Part shown: one piece after another, positions 54,467 to 64,000 of the stretch
Position numbering within the stretch: position 1 is the stretch's first letter
Layout: every line of letters starts with the position of its first letter
From: Xylona heveae TC161
Lineage: Eukaryota > Ascomycota > Xylonomycetes > Xylonales > Xylonaceae
NCBI RefSeq assembly: GCF_001619985.1
Contig: NW_017264195.1
Coordinates: forward strand, 1,612,001 to 1,676,000
Direction of reading: 5' to 3'
DNA length: 64,000 bases
The notes under the pieces: generated by a model
What the model was told of the DNA's origin: nothing
Databases searched by the model: none
The model's input: only the letters and a program-made list of their open reading frames with translations
Translations under genes and position numbers: made by a program

Positions 54467-57319
54467 ATGATACCTACTTCCATTGCACAGCTGGCAGCAG
54501 GTGCACTCCCGCACAGCCTTATTTCAACACTTGGATCAGCAAGTCCCTCTCAACTGGATGGCCAGAGCGGCATACCACAAACAGCCAATAACGCAGGCCA
54601 TGCAATTGTTGAGCCAGCTCTCACGTCGCCTGAAGGCTCAGTTATCCCGTTGGAAAATATGAATCACAATCGTGACGAGCAAGATAATGACACCCCAACG
54701 CCAAAAACATTCCCGAAGAATGGTATCCCGTGGACCCCTCCCTCAATACCACATGAACCCGCAGAGAAAGACCCAGCTACTCCAACAGCTGCCGTGAATG
54801 ATATTACGGATAAATTTCTTGTTTCCACCGGTTCTGTGAATACGCAGCTTAACCACCGTAGCCCACCAACCCCAGATGATACTCCACCAAGGCGTAAATC
54901 GAAACTTCCTGGGTCCCAGGCCCCTCCTACCCAGCGATATCCCTCATCTCGTGCAGAGTCGTTCACTACAGCACAAGAGAACTTTTCATCTGATGATGAA
55001 GGCAATAAGGGTCCCCCGTCGCTGTGCGACACTCCCACACAAGCAATGCAGAACTGGTTAGATTCAACCAGATCTGCTAGGCTAGAGAGCACTGACCTTG
55101 GGTTAGGGGTTGAGCCTTGCAATTCCGACAATGAGGATAAGTTTCCGAAATTGGATGCGCAAGCTCTCAGTCATACAAACAGCAAATTTACAGAGTTTGA
55201 TGGGGCGTGGGATCGCGAGCCCGATAAAGGTACCGAGGCGCCACCACGGGAATGGAACACAAACATATCGAGGAATGTGACGTTACGAAGAAAACCAGAA
55301 AAGCGACATGATAATTATGCCTTCAAAACGGAGGCTGAAATACAGAGACAGCCATTGCCAGAGCTGAGTAACAGATTTGAAGCAGACCAGCCTGGGCCCC
55401 GAGAGCCGAGTCTGCGAGACCGTATTGAAAATCATCCGCGTGGTCGCCAGACAGATTCAATGGAGCGTTTTGCTAAAGAGATAGAATGGCCGTTTGAAGA
55501 AGATAGTGCTTTGCACGGAACTCCTGATGTTACAACGCCAGGCTTCGACAACCGTCGGCTTTCTGCCATGTCTGCGACCTCGACCATCGTCGAGGCGATG
55601 ATTGTGGATACAACCCCTCAGAGGCACAGGACGCTGCGTCATACAGGCAAGAACTTAGCTTTGCGGAGGTCCGATCCGGCACCACAGCTTCCCCGGGAAG
55701 GACGTCAAGAATTTGAGAAACGCTTGTCGCAACCTGAGACAAAGACTCGGAAGCGCAACAGCAGAGCTAGCCCTTTTTCAAATGGATCTCTCTATGGATC
55801 ACGACCGGCATCTCTCGGACAAACGAAGCTGGACGATGTCGTTCCTATAGTGGTGATTCCAGAGAGAACGTCTTCCTTTAAATCTTCGACAGCCTCCAGC
55901 AGGGAGCAGTCAAGAGCGCAATCTCTTATCTTTCAAGACACGCCTGAAGATATCGGAAGCCCAGATGATCGGAACTTGACAGATACTGCGCTGGATGATA
56001 CATTGAAAAACCCACTGAACCCGAAGAGCGAAGCTGCCGACGCAGGAAGGTCCCGTGAGAAGCGTGAGGCATCGACCGTCCCCGTACAAAGCTCCTCGCA
56101 TGTCGGTCCGACGAACAGAAGTAAGCCGCATACTCCATCACTCATCCTAAATGGCTTTGAGATTCCAAAGTCCCAGAGGAGAAGCAAGGCTTTCTCGTCG
56201 GAACATGCCCCTATTTCCTCTCCGATCATGTCAGAACATGATGGAGAAAAAGGCAGCCTGCAGTTGTCCCCTGATGTACAAGGTGAACGATCGTTGTCCT
56301 GGCATACCAGTGCGTATCACACCCCGTTTTCAGGAGCCTCAATGACCTCATCGACTGAGGGGTTGGAAGTGAGGGAAGCGACGGCTGTCAGCATCTTCCC
56401 GCACCATAACCACTCTTTGCTGGTTGTTCAGCAGCTTGCGCAGCCCGGTCCACGTCCAAGCGTGCGTGCAGGTCTTGAAATGATTGATACAGGAGGCAAC
56501 AAAGATACAGCCCTACATACCGGCCATCCTCTCAGTCTCGTCCAATCACCGTTGAAGAATCCGCGTGCAGCTCCAGCACCTCCGGAATTTAAGGTTATTC
56601 CACCCACGCCTCTAGAGGAACATGATCGACAGATTGGTAGCCGGGATTTATCCACTGGCCCGACTCGTGCATTTTCGATGGTCAGACGGGCACTAACTAC
56701 ACGACGGTTCTCTGACTCGATCGTTTCCCCGTTTGCCCGATTACAAACTTACAAGACCGTCACGAGTGATAAGAAAAGAGTTCCCAGCGTATCCGAGGAT
56801 ACAGACAATAGGCTGCACCCTTTCTGGAGACCTCGAGGCTTCTGGGACGATCTTGAAGATTCCGAAGCGGAATCAGATTCGGAAGACGAGGTGGACCCCA
56901 GAGAGCAAGCATTGCTCACTGCCGCGTCTTTCTCACGCCAACAATCTCCCCATCGGACACTTTCGCTACCTGGTTCATCTTTGCGTCGCAGATGGGGCAC
57001 GTTCCGAAATAATTATCAAAACGATGGGAGTAATGAGCGTATGCCGGCGACTTTAAACAGAAGGACTAGCAGAGCAAGTTTACGTAGTACTACCAGCTCA
57101 GGCATCGTCAAAGCTTCTGCTAGACAACGAAGGCGACCCCGTGCGACAGCTATCCCGGCTCTAGGCATTCAGATCGAGTACGTTGGCTTCAAAGGGTTAA
57201 AGGAAAGGCTTCGAGAGCGCAAGGAAAGGAAAGCAGAAGAGGCCCGGGAGGCGCGTCGAGAGAAGATCAGGCAGAGCATTGGCCCTAGGATTATCACTCC
57301 TGACACTCGCTATTTTTAA
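54467..57319 (+). CDS. Long, mostly disordered fungal protein of unknown function
   Basis: A single open frame of 950 residues from the ATG at 54467 (MIPTSIAQLAAGALPHSLIS). I recognise no named domain. Most of it is polar and Ser/Pro/Thr-rich, with many SP and TP sites, as in phosphorylated cytoskeletal or signalling proteins. The C-terminal 200 residues look most conserved: FSMVRRALTTRRFSDSIVSP, LHPFWRPRGFWDDLEDSEAE, a Ser/Asp/Glu acidic patch, PALGIQIEYVGFKGLKERLR and a charged helix (RERKERKAEEAREARREKIR) ending QSIGPRIITPDTRYF. I remember unnamed Eurotiomycete proteins with this ending. An upstream exon cannot be excluded because the frame is open a little further up. It is a convincing gene because of its length. 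Confidence 0.75.
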   Translation: MIPTSIAQLAAGALPHSLISTLGSASPSQLDGQSGIPQTANNAGHAIVEPALTSPEGSVIPLENMNHNRDEQDNDTPTPKTFPKNGIPWTPPSIPHEPAEKDPATPTAAVNDITDKFLVSTGSVNTQLNHRSPPTPDDTPPRRKSKLPGSQAPPTQRYPSSRAESFTTAQENFSSDDEGNKGPPSLCDTPTQAMQNWLDSTRSARLESTDLGLGVEPCNSDNEDKFPKLDAQALSHTNSKFTEFDGAWDREPDKGTEAPPREWNTNISRNVTLRRKPEKRHDNYAFKTEAEIQRQPLPELSNRFEADQPGPREPSLRDRIENHPRGRQTDSMERFAKEIEWPFEEDSALHGTPDVTTPGFDNRRLSAMSATSTIVEAMIVDTTPQRHRTLRHTGKNLALRRSDPAPQLPREGRQEFEKRLSQPETKTRKRNSRASPFSNGSLYGSRPASLGQTKLDDVVPIVVIPERTSSFKSSTASSREQSRAQSLIFQDTPEDIGSPDDRNLTDTALDDTLKNPLNPKSEAADAGRSREKREASTVPVQSSSHVGPTNRSKPHTPSLILNGFEIPKSQRRSKAFSSEHAPISSPIMSEHDGEKGSLQLSPDVQGERSLSWHTSAYHTPFSGASMTSSTEGLEVREATAVSIFPHHNHSLLVVQQLAQPGPRPSVRAGLEMIDTGGNKDTALHTGHPLSLVQSPLKNPRAAPAPPEFKVIPPTPLEEHDRQIGSRDLSTGPTRAFSMVRRALTTRRFSDSIVSPFARLQTYKTVTSDKKRVPSVSEDTDNRLHPFWRPRGFWDDLEDSEAESDSEDEVDPREQALLTAASFSRQQSPHRTLSLPGSSLRRRWGTFRNNYQNDGSNERMPATLNRRTSRASLRSTTSSGIVKASARQRRRPRATAIPALGIQIEYVGFKGLKERLRERKERKAEEAREARREKIRQSIGPRIITPDTRYF

Positions 57320-58771
57320 AACCGGCCTACCCGAGCTGGTCTGCTGCCATGGCCGCGTGTTTTGCAACGGTAAAAAGACCTTTTATTTGCTCCTAATTCA
57401 ATGAAGGGGAAGGAATTTGGACGCGATCTCGACCTTGATAGCAAACGAAACTCTATAAGTTATGAACATTGTTGACTCGACGACGATTTCAGGAATTATC
57501 AATGATGGAATGATAAGACGATACCTGGTCTATTTTCATTTTGTTTTCCTATTCTTTTGGTTCCTCTTTGTTTTTTCCCCCTTCTTGTCGATCGATCTCA
57601 AGCTCTCTGGGAGTCGATTTCTACCCTGCACTATCACATTGTGTTTTGCTTATTCTCTTTTGCTTTTTCTCGCGCTGCATCTTCTAATTGCTTGTTCTTG
57701 TCGATTTCCCCTACTTAATTATTTGACTTTGGGGTGGCAGCGGCCAGGCTCTATTCACACTACGTGGTACTTATGACCCCAGACTTAGACCATTGTTATG
57801 ACTCACGACACACAGAAGAAACGACTTGATAGCTTCATGCTTTGTTACTAATTTCCTTTATGCATGCTTTCCCATTACCTTTACATCCAACACTTATGAA
57901 CTTTGTCTGACTTGTTTACTTATCGTTATTTACCTTTTATTTCTTTTTTTTCTCTTTTATCTTCCAGATACCATCTAAACCTCTGCTCCCCCTTTTGGTT
58001 CTTTTCTCTCTCTGTTCTCTCTTTCATGGTCTTTTATTATTTTCTCTTTTCGTCAGGTTTTACCTCCCTTTTCTCCTGTTTGTTCTTGGTTTTTGTTTGT
58101 TCCTCCTCGCCATTAGCTGGCTATTGTTCTCTGTCTCTCTTCTCTACTCCAAGTTTTCCCTCTTGGCTCAACAATTTGTTGTGCTCCAGTTTGTCATTAC
58201 GTACCTTTTATTTTCATATCTAGCCTGGATAGAACTTGCTACAACGACGCCAACGACAATAATGATGACTACGAGAATCGAATCATGGGCTTTTCAAGTT
58301 TTTCTTGTACACCTTCCCAAATGGGTTATCGCCTACCTCCGGTTGCTGTGCCTCTTGGAGTCGTTGTGTCATCTGTGTGATGGGCAAATGTATAAATGTT
58401 TTTGTGTGAGGGATTCTACCAATGACGATATACGAAACCAAAACCGATGGCTTCAACTCTCACTCTGTGATCTTTGATCCAAGGCATCAGATATAAACAG
58501 AAACGTTCTACTATTGCAGCAATACTGGGAATGGCCCCTCCCAATCCGCCCAATAAATCTTTCTACATACATATAAATACATACGTACGCACTCTACCCT
58601 CGATTATTTAAAAAAACGGACGCATCCACTACCTCCTCGAGCGCGAGGCCAACTCTTCGCTTTGCCCACTCTCATACCGAGACAACAGTCGCTCAAAAAA
58701 TGTATCCTTCAAATAAAGTAAACACATCCGCGCTATAATAATAATTACAGGACGGAATTAGGGGGATAAAT
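57320..58771. other. Intergenic between convergent genes
   Basis: Holds the 3' ends of the disordered-protein gene (plus) and of COX4 (minus). It is strongly T-rich on the plus strand from 57530 to 58220, which creates hydrophobic-looking open frames (for example 57903-58223) that are composition artefacts. Confidence 0.55.
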
Positions 58772-60093
58772 TTATCTGTACTCGGGCTTGACGAAGTCGG
58801 CAAAGGTCTTGGGCTCCTCGTAGCCGTGGTCTGTGGTAGTGATGACAGCGAGGTTAGCAATCTACCAATTCACGAAGAAGGAGATGTCGAGGAACGGGGC
58901 AAACGGAAGAGCGGAAGCTAATGGGTCTAGACTTACGGCCGTGGTGGTGGTCGTCCTGAGGACCGACATATTCCATCTTGTAGACGCTGCCGCACTCGGT
59001 GCAGCGGGCAATGGGCCGCTCACGGGACATCTGTAAAGTTTGCCATTAGCATTTTGAATATTGTTTTCAAATGTGGCCAGAGTATTGTGTCTGAGAGAGG
59101 ACACCAGAAGAGATCGTAGGTTATATAAATTGACTGAAAAGACTTACGGTCAACCAAAGGGTGATGTGAGAGTCAGCAGGGTAACCAGTGCAGCCGGCAT
59201 ACTGCTCATCACCAAAAGACTTGACGATGATGGGGTTTTCAAGGGTGCCTGTTTAATTGCGAAATAGATGATTAGCAACTTTGCCTCGTTCAAATTGGGT
59301 TGAGCGTGTCGAGGAAGGCCAAGTCGGTGGACGGGTTCAAATCATAGATTCAGGTCTGGGCTTGTGGACAAGGTATAGGAAAAGGAGCGATATATAGGTG
59401 GACGACCAAAAACATAAGTGTATTCTTACCCTTGCGGCTGGCATCAAGGGGCTTCATGTCGAAAATGTCGACACCCTGCATCTTTCCGAGGATTTCCAAA
59501 CGCTCGAGACCAGTTGCCTGCTCGAGATCGGTGGGAACGGTACCGGGGGCGGCACCGGGAGGGAGAAGGTCGGACTCGGTCTTGATCTCTATTGATTATC
59601 ACACTTGTATCAGCAATTGCATGTCCCAATTATTATTAATTATCACGTATCCATCGCGGTTCCCCTTCCATTGACCTTCGATTGCGATTTCGTTGAACTC
59701 ATCCAATGGCGCAGTCGACCCGATGCTGAGAATGAAAAGCGTGACCAAGATTGCCGATTGAACAGGATTATCGAATAATTCGAATGGCACGGTCGGGGAG
59801 GTCGCAATAATATCGCTACCAGGTCGGGATTGGATTTTGCTCACCGTCAAATGGCTTCACATGCTTGTCAGGCTGGCCGGGAAGGGGGTCAATCTTGTCC
59901 GCGCCTATCAATTGAGTATGTTAGTCGAATGTTGGCAGAAGCTTTCCTCGCACAATTGACGGCCTGCGAGGTGTTGAGCCGTAGAAGGGAGGGGGAGGGC
60001 ATTACGGCGGATGAAGGAGGAGGTGAAGCTGCGCTTCACAATGGGGTTGAAGGCCGCGCGGCGGGCGGCGAAGGCAGAGCGTTGCAGGAACAT
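58772..60093 (-). CDS. COX4: Cytochrome c oxidase subunit 4 (COX4; mammalian COX5B type)
   Basis: This is a nuclear-encoded, zinc-binding subunit of respiratory complex IV on the matrix side. Six exons fit: 60093-60006, 59904-59845, 59588-59430, 59248-59148, 59030-58937 and 58830-58772, total 186 residues. The presequence is MFLQRSAFAARRAAFNPIVK with RSFTSSFIRR. The mature part has TESDLLPPGAAPGTVPTDLE, QATGLERLEILGKMQGVDIF, DMKPLDASRKGTLENPIIVK and the zinc region GCTGYPADSHITLW and RCTECGSVYKMEYVGPQDD; it ends PKTFADFVKPEYR. Introns are 101, 256, 181, 117 and 106 bp, long for this window, with good splice ends (for example GACTAAC before the first acceptor). The identification is secure. 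Confidence 0.95.
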
Positions 60094-60573
60094 GGCTGCG
60101 AGGAATCAATTGGGCTGGGAGTGGAGAGTCTCGAGGTGAAGTCTTGAGCTGGCTGCCAGGTTTGATCGAGTGATGGTCGAGCTTCGGATCTGATTCCTCT
60201 CGCTCGTGGGTGATGAGTGATTAGTCAGCATGGCACTGCATCCGCATCCGAGTTCTTCCCTTTTGGCGCCGACCAACCAGGAAAGAGCAATTGCTATCAT
60301 GTCTATCAACCTCAATGCCTTCACCTGGGTGGGCGCAAGCTGAGCAACACATAACAGTCACATTTAGCAGATCAGAACATGCTATCATCCAAATCAATAC
60401 CGAAATTGATTATTTAACTAATGATTATAATATCTCGCCCCTTTAGCTTATTAGGGTTACTATCATCCCACTGAAGCTGTGACTCCCGCTTGACATTGAG
60501 CAACAACTTCATTCTCAATCGTAGACCAATCATATTTTATCAAAATGTATCCTGAAGAGTTTATAGGATAAAT
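60094..60573. promoter_or_regulatory. COX4 upstream region
   Basis: A 480-bp spacer between the end of the CCCH zinc-finger gene and the start of COX4, both minus strand. It must hold the COX4 promoter. A CCAAT-type inverse (GATTGG-like) is not clear; the region near 60355-60440 is AT-rich. No other feature. Confidence 0.5.
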
Positions 60574-62247
60574 TTAGATCTTGTCCTCAAGCTTCTTAGC
60601 TACCTTCTGATCGATTCGATGCATTCCTTTGAACGAACATGTCGGACCGTAGTGGCAGACTGGATGCGGACATTTATGGCCGTAAAGGCAGTAAAAGTCG
60701 CGACATTCGAGGCCATACGAACATGGGCTCTTCCGAGTATTGTATCTTAAGACCATTTTTTCTTCTTCAGTCAGCTTGGCATGCGAGAAGGGACAATTTG
60801 AACTCGTGCATGTCCCAAGTAAATGATATTTGTTACAGACACCCTTTAGCTTATTTGTGCGAAGGGACTGCTGATAAACAGCTGGATCATATTTTCCAAG
60901 CTCCGGCTCTACGCGCTGATCTTCGCTGTTTAGCAGAATAACTCCAAGCCCTAGCATGTCCATAGTAATCTTCGGTTTAGGAGTACTTCCTGAAACCTGG
61001 ATCACTAAGCCGCCATTGACGGGACTAGATGTTTTTGCTGGGAGAGCAGTAGCGGCAGCTGACGCAAACGAGACCGGCTCAGAAATGCTATTACTTTCAG
61101 CACTAGGCTTTCGGACAGCAACAGGAGGAGCAATCGGCTTTGGTGGCGGCAAAGGCTCGGATCTGAAGACCGCTGGAAACTCTACGCTGCGAAACGGTAG
61201 TTCGATGAATCCACTCGCCATTGGCATTGCATTGAGCAAGCTCACACGGCTTCTCAGCTTCTCGTCAACCCGGTACTGGTCTAGAACCGGGACGTAACCG
61301 TTATCATGAGTGCATGCAAACAGTATATGCTTGCACTGGTGATTATGAATGAATAAGTCCAATAGATCTACACGGCACCTGTGCGTAAGCAATCTAGATG
61401 GACAAAAGCCCCATAAATAAAGAGCAGATAGACGAGCTGCATTCGAGCACTTACTTCTCAGCTTATGATCAGCGCGCTCCTTGCCCATGCCGACATCGAC
61501 AAAGTCGAAGAGAGCATGATGCCTGGTAAATCCACATGCAAACGCTGTCATGTCCTCAACAGTTTTAATGGAGCCAATTTGAACCAATTTGCGTGCTAGT
61601 CCGCCTAAGTTTGCATATATTTTGACCATGATAGACCACTGGCCCGAAAAATCGCTCAGCTTCTGAACATAATCCTTAGCTGCACTTAAAAGGCGATGCG
61701 CAGCTTCAGCGCCGCCGCTCGCACAACCTTTTAGAAGCTCATCATGAAACTTTATTCCAAGACGCATTAGCATGTGATTCCAATTGGTATCCTTTGAGAA
61801 TGGATTACGTCTTAAATTGCACTTACAATATAACCATCACCATCGATTAACAGTAAAGCGAACGGATTTTTCTCCTTCTCAAGCTGTTAGCATACGCATA
61901 TCACGTGCCACTCATATCAGGACTTTCTCACCATTATCTGCTTTGTCCGTAAATGGTCTTCTCTTTCCTCTAGAGCCTGAGCTTGATAATCTCTACGGCA
62001 TCTTAACTGGGCTTCATGATCGGCCTTTAAATTGACCAGTTCTAACTTCAACTGGCAATTTTCCTTGTATAGCCACTGCGTGGAAAAAATCCAATTAGCG
62101 CATATGAAATTTCACCAAAACTTTATCTCCGGTGGGAGAAACGGTGAGGGTTTGAACCTGAATCAATTCATTACGTCTTGTATCAACGAGTGCAAAAGCC
62201 TCGAAATTAGCCTGTAATTCGCTCTCCGCCAAATCATAGGAATTCAT
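60574..62247 (-). CDS. CCCH zinc-finger protein with NYN/PIN-like N-terminal domain
   Basis: Five exons fit: 62247-62158, 62075-61932, 61883-61827, 61791-61455 and 61367-60574, total 473 residues. A coiled coil (about 1-78, NCQLKLELVNLKADHEAQLR) is followed by a domain with FALLLIDGDGYI, KIYANLGGLARKLVQIG, FTRHHALFDFVDVGMGKERA with DHKLR, and CKHILFACTHDNGY. The spaced aspartates in these blocks resemble the active site of NYN/PIN-type RNases. After a Pro/Ser-rich linker, the C-terminus has CCCH-type fingers: CNKYHLLGTCTSSNCPFSH, and CSYGLECRDFYCLYGH with CPHPVCHYGPTCSFKGMH. RNA binding is likely and RNA cleavage possible. Intron 4 (87 bp) can be read through in frame, so an unspliced form would also be open. 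An in-frame ATG at 62361 lies within the neighbouring gene's last intron and is less likely to be used. Confidence 0.8.
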
Positions 62248-62332
62248 ATTGAACAAGCTGCCGGATTGTAGAATGTCAAATGTTTTGGTGAGAATATTTC
62301 CCGCTATCCCCGGCTTTATTTTCTCGCGATTT

Positions 62333-62948
62333 TCAGCGGCGTAAATCTGGGGACCGAGCATGGTTAGTAAGCAAACATTACGGGAAGTGCGACGTTAGAG
62401 CCGCAAGTCTTTACCAGTTTGATCGACTTGAACTATGATGCCAAGAACAGCCTTGAAAGTAAAGAATAGCGAGGGCACTCGGCCTCCGGATGCGATCGAA
62501 AGATGCAATGGTAACCAGCGATTCTCGTTCCAAACGAATGCTTTTATATCAATATCAGCCTGGCGGTCTCGTTTGCCAACTCGCTGGGTTACATTAGGCT
62601 TCACTTGGAGCTTTCGCTGTTCTTCCCGTTGTGCATGACAATGACTGTGTCAGCTCTCAGTGACTGGTCTGTTCAATGCTGGTATTGACCAATAAGCGCC
62701 TGATATGTGATGCGCAAGCACCCAAACTGCCGGCGAGGCCTCAAAGCGCGCGCCTGCATGTAAGAGATCAATAGGTGTGGTGCCTTTGACTATCAAGTAC
62801 AAACATGTGGCACAAACAAAAGGCTGCTACCGCAATTCCCACCCAAAAATGCCTGAAAGGAATAAGAGGGAAAAGGAAGAAAAATTGAGTCGTGGAAGTA
62901 GAGGGCAAGTACTCCGTCAGCTACGTCAATCGAGTCTCTGTTCGCCAT
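62333..62948 (-). CDS. Unknown multi-exon gene, possibly ankyrin-like; 5' end uncertain
   Basis: Splice signals support 3' exons at 62789-62690, 62644-62415 and 62346-62333 (stop at 62335-62333). They encode VKGTTPIDLLHAGARFEASP, AVWVLAHHISGAYCHCHAQR, a basic stretch (EEQRKLQ, NVTQRVGKRDRQ), ADIDIKAFVWNENRWLPLHL and SIASGGRVPSLFF, ending IVQVDQTDLRR. The last intron (GTAAAG...TTACTAAC...CCCAG) is especially good. GTTPIDLL followed by GAR, and WLPLHLSIASGG, are reminiscent of ankyrin repeats, but the match is loose. Upstream, a 22-nt exon (AFLGGNC) and a part containing MANRDSIDVADG (ATG at 62948) are plausible, separated by a 60-bp pyrimidine-rich intron. The gene ends only 85 bp before the CCCH gene starts. 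I do not recognise the family. Confidence 0.5.
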
Positions 62949-63595
62949 TATGCGCTTTGCTGGCCCTTCCAACTTACGACCTGAGTGCAATAGAAAACAC
63001 AATCGCATGAAGTAGTCCTCAATTGTGACGAAAGTGAAAGTGACCAGCGAAGGTAACAGACAGTACAAGCCCCACCTGATTTGAAATCCAAAGTAGATCC
63101 GGGAACCTTAATCGCATATTACGACCCTGCACCAGATCACCCTAAAAATACTTTTAGGTCGTCATCTGTTCTCATTCACATCTCTACGCTAAAAAAGATA
63201 GATTAAATAATACGTAGGCATGTTTGAATACCCCTTCTGCGTATCTATCCGTATCGATCAAGTATGAAATGTTTAATATCTCAATACCACTGTGTAGCTA
63301 CCACACCCTAGAAACGGATCATCCGGCAAAGATGTCATTCGGTACGAAGCCTTATGTGAACTGTGCTAAAAGGAATGAATTCTTTTGCAATATTAGATAA
63401 AAATACAAGTGCGTTCGAAACATGCGAGTGCCAAGGGTCGCCCACAAAATGATCAGAAAACGCCACACTGCAAGCAGAAATTTTAATCGTACAAATATGC
63501 AACATGCCTACCAGAAACTCATCCGTTTGATGTATGTATATCAAGAAACTGAGAACAATATCTTCGAACAAAGCATGCCGAACAAATCAAATCGA
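62949..63595. other. Intergenic or 5' part of the unknown gene
   Basis: The frame of the unknown gene is open back to 63068, so part of this stretch may belong to it. From 63100 to 63595 the sequence is AT-rich, holds the 3' end of the right-edge gene, and shows nothing else. Confidence 0.45.
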
Positions 63596-64000
63596 TCACT
63601 CAAAATTGTCAGACCGGTCAACCCAGATATCCTCGAGCTCAGCAAAGTTCTGGAAGTGCAGAGGGCGGTGCTGGTCGTCGTAGAAGCGCTATAGTGAAGA
63701 AAGCTCAGTCAGCAAGATAGTCATGGCAAGCGATTTAAGTAGATTACGGAAAATGAGGGATGGGGAATATTTACGAAGCAAGGGGAAAGATTCAGAGGAA
63801 AACTCACCAATGGCGTATCCATCTTGACATAGACTGGCTTCTTCTCGACAGAGCCAAAACTGCTGCCCATAAAGCTGTAATTCCAGACATTGTTGTCAGG
63901 AACGAGGAAATATCCTCTAATTTTGTCACTGAGAAGCAGTTGACACTTGTCGCCGAAGGCAGTGGAGAAGCCCTGCGGTTGGTCGGAGCTAGTGTCCTTG
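63596..64000 (-). CDS. C-terminal end of an unknown gene cut by the right edge
   Basis: Two exons are visible: 64000-63808 (open at the window edge) and 63688-63596, separated by a 119-bp intron (GTGAGT...CACTATAG, phase 0). They encode the last 95 or so residues, with QGFSTAFGDKCQLLLSDKIR, GYFLVPDNNVWNYSFMGSSF, KKPVYVKMDTPL and RFYDDQHRPLHFQNFAELED, ending IWVDRSDNFE. The text is well folded in character (alternating hydrophobic strands) but I do not recognise the family. The rest lies outside the window. Confidence 0.7.

Noticed and set aside
57903-58477. Hydrophobic open frames that look like membrane proteins
   Set aside because: They arise from a T-rich 3' region; Phe and Leu simply reflect the base composition.

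Overview
The window looks like nuclear DNA of a filamentous ascomycete (Pezizomycotina). Introns are many and short (about 45-120 bp) with GT...CTAAC...AG signals. Gene products are typical of this group: a Zn2Cys6 regulator, fungal SLX4, CGI121, a CRH-type cell-wall enzyme, S1/P1 nuclease and a kinesin-8. A Eurotiomycete is my best guess from the protein flavour, the proline dehydrogenase with GATA sites and the recurrent TACGGAGTA word, but no species can be named. I see no tRNA, rRNA, CRISPR array, transposon or virus-derived element.

Layout. 1-6.1 kb (minus strand): the N-terminal part of a membrane M28-type carboxypeptidase, SLX4 and the KEOPS subunit CGI121. 6.6-16.4 kb (plus): a Zn2Cys6 transcription factor, an unusual protein with two cyclic-nucleotide-binding domains plus F-box and leucine-rich repeats, and a mitochondrial Bax-inhibitor-type membrane protein (GHITM-like). 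17.3-19.1 kb: a divergent pair, a Tim17-family-like membrane protein and a small conserved protein. 19.9-27 kb (plus): kinesin-8, methionine sulfoxide reductase A and a Cys/His-motif protein. 27.5-39.4 kb (minus): a second Cys/His-motif protein convergent to the first, a GPI-anchored CRH/UTR2 transglycosidase, an unknown protein with a possible RNA-binding fold, proline dehydrogenase and S1/P1 nuclease. 39.4-54.4 kb is sparse: two related two-repeat Myb/SANT proteins sit among gene-free stretches of 3.4 to 5.1 kb. 54.5-64 kb: a long disordered protein (plus), then cytochrome c oxidase subunit 4, a CCCH zinc-finger protein with a nuclease-like N-terminal region, a small unknown gene and the C-terminal end of another unknown gene (all minus).

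The genes are mostly unrelated housekeeping and regulatory functions; there is no obvious operon-like or biosynthetic cluster. Mitochondrial products are frequent (GHITM-like, Tim17-like, proline dehydrogenase, COX4, probably MsrA). The most unusual points are the cNMP/F-box/LRR architecture, the NYN-like plus CCCH protein, the Cys/His protein pair, and several genes whose start codon lies at or across an intron, including a 5-nt first coding exon. Exon boundaries were placed by eye from splice signals, reading frame and remembered family patterns; none was tested against transcripts.
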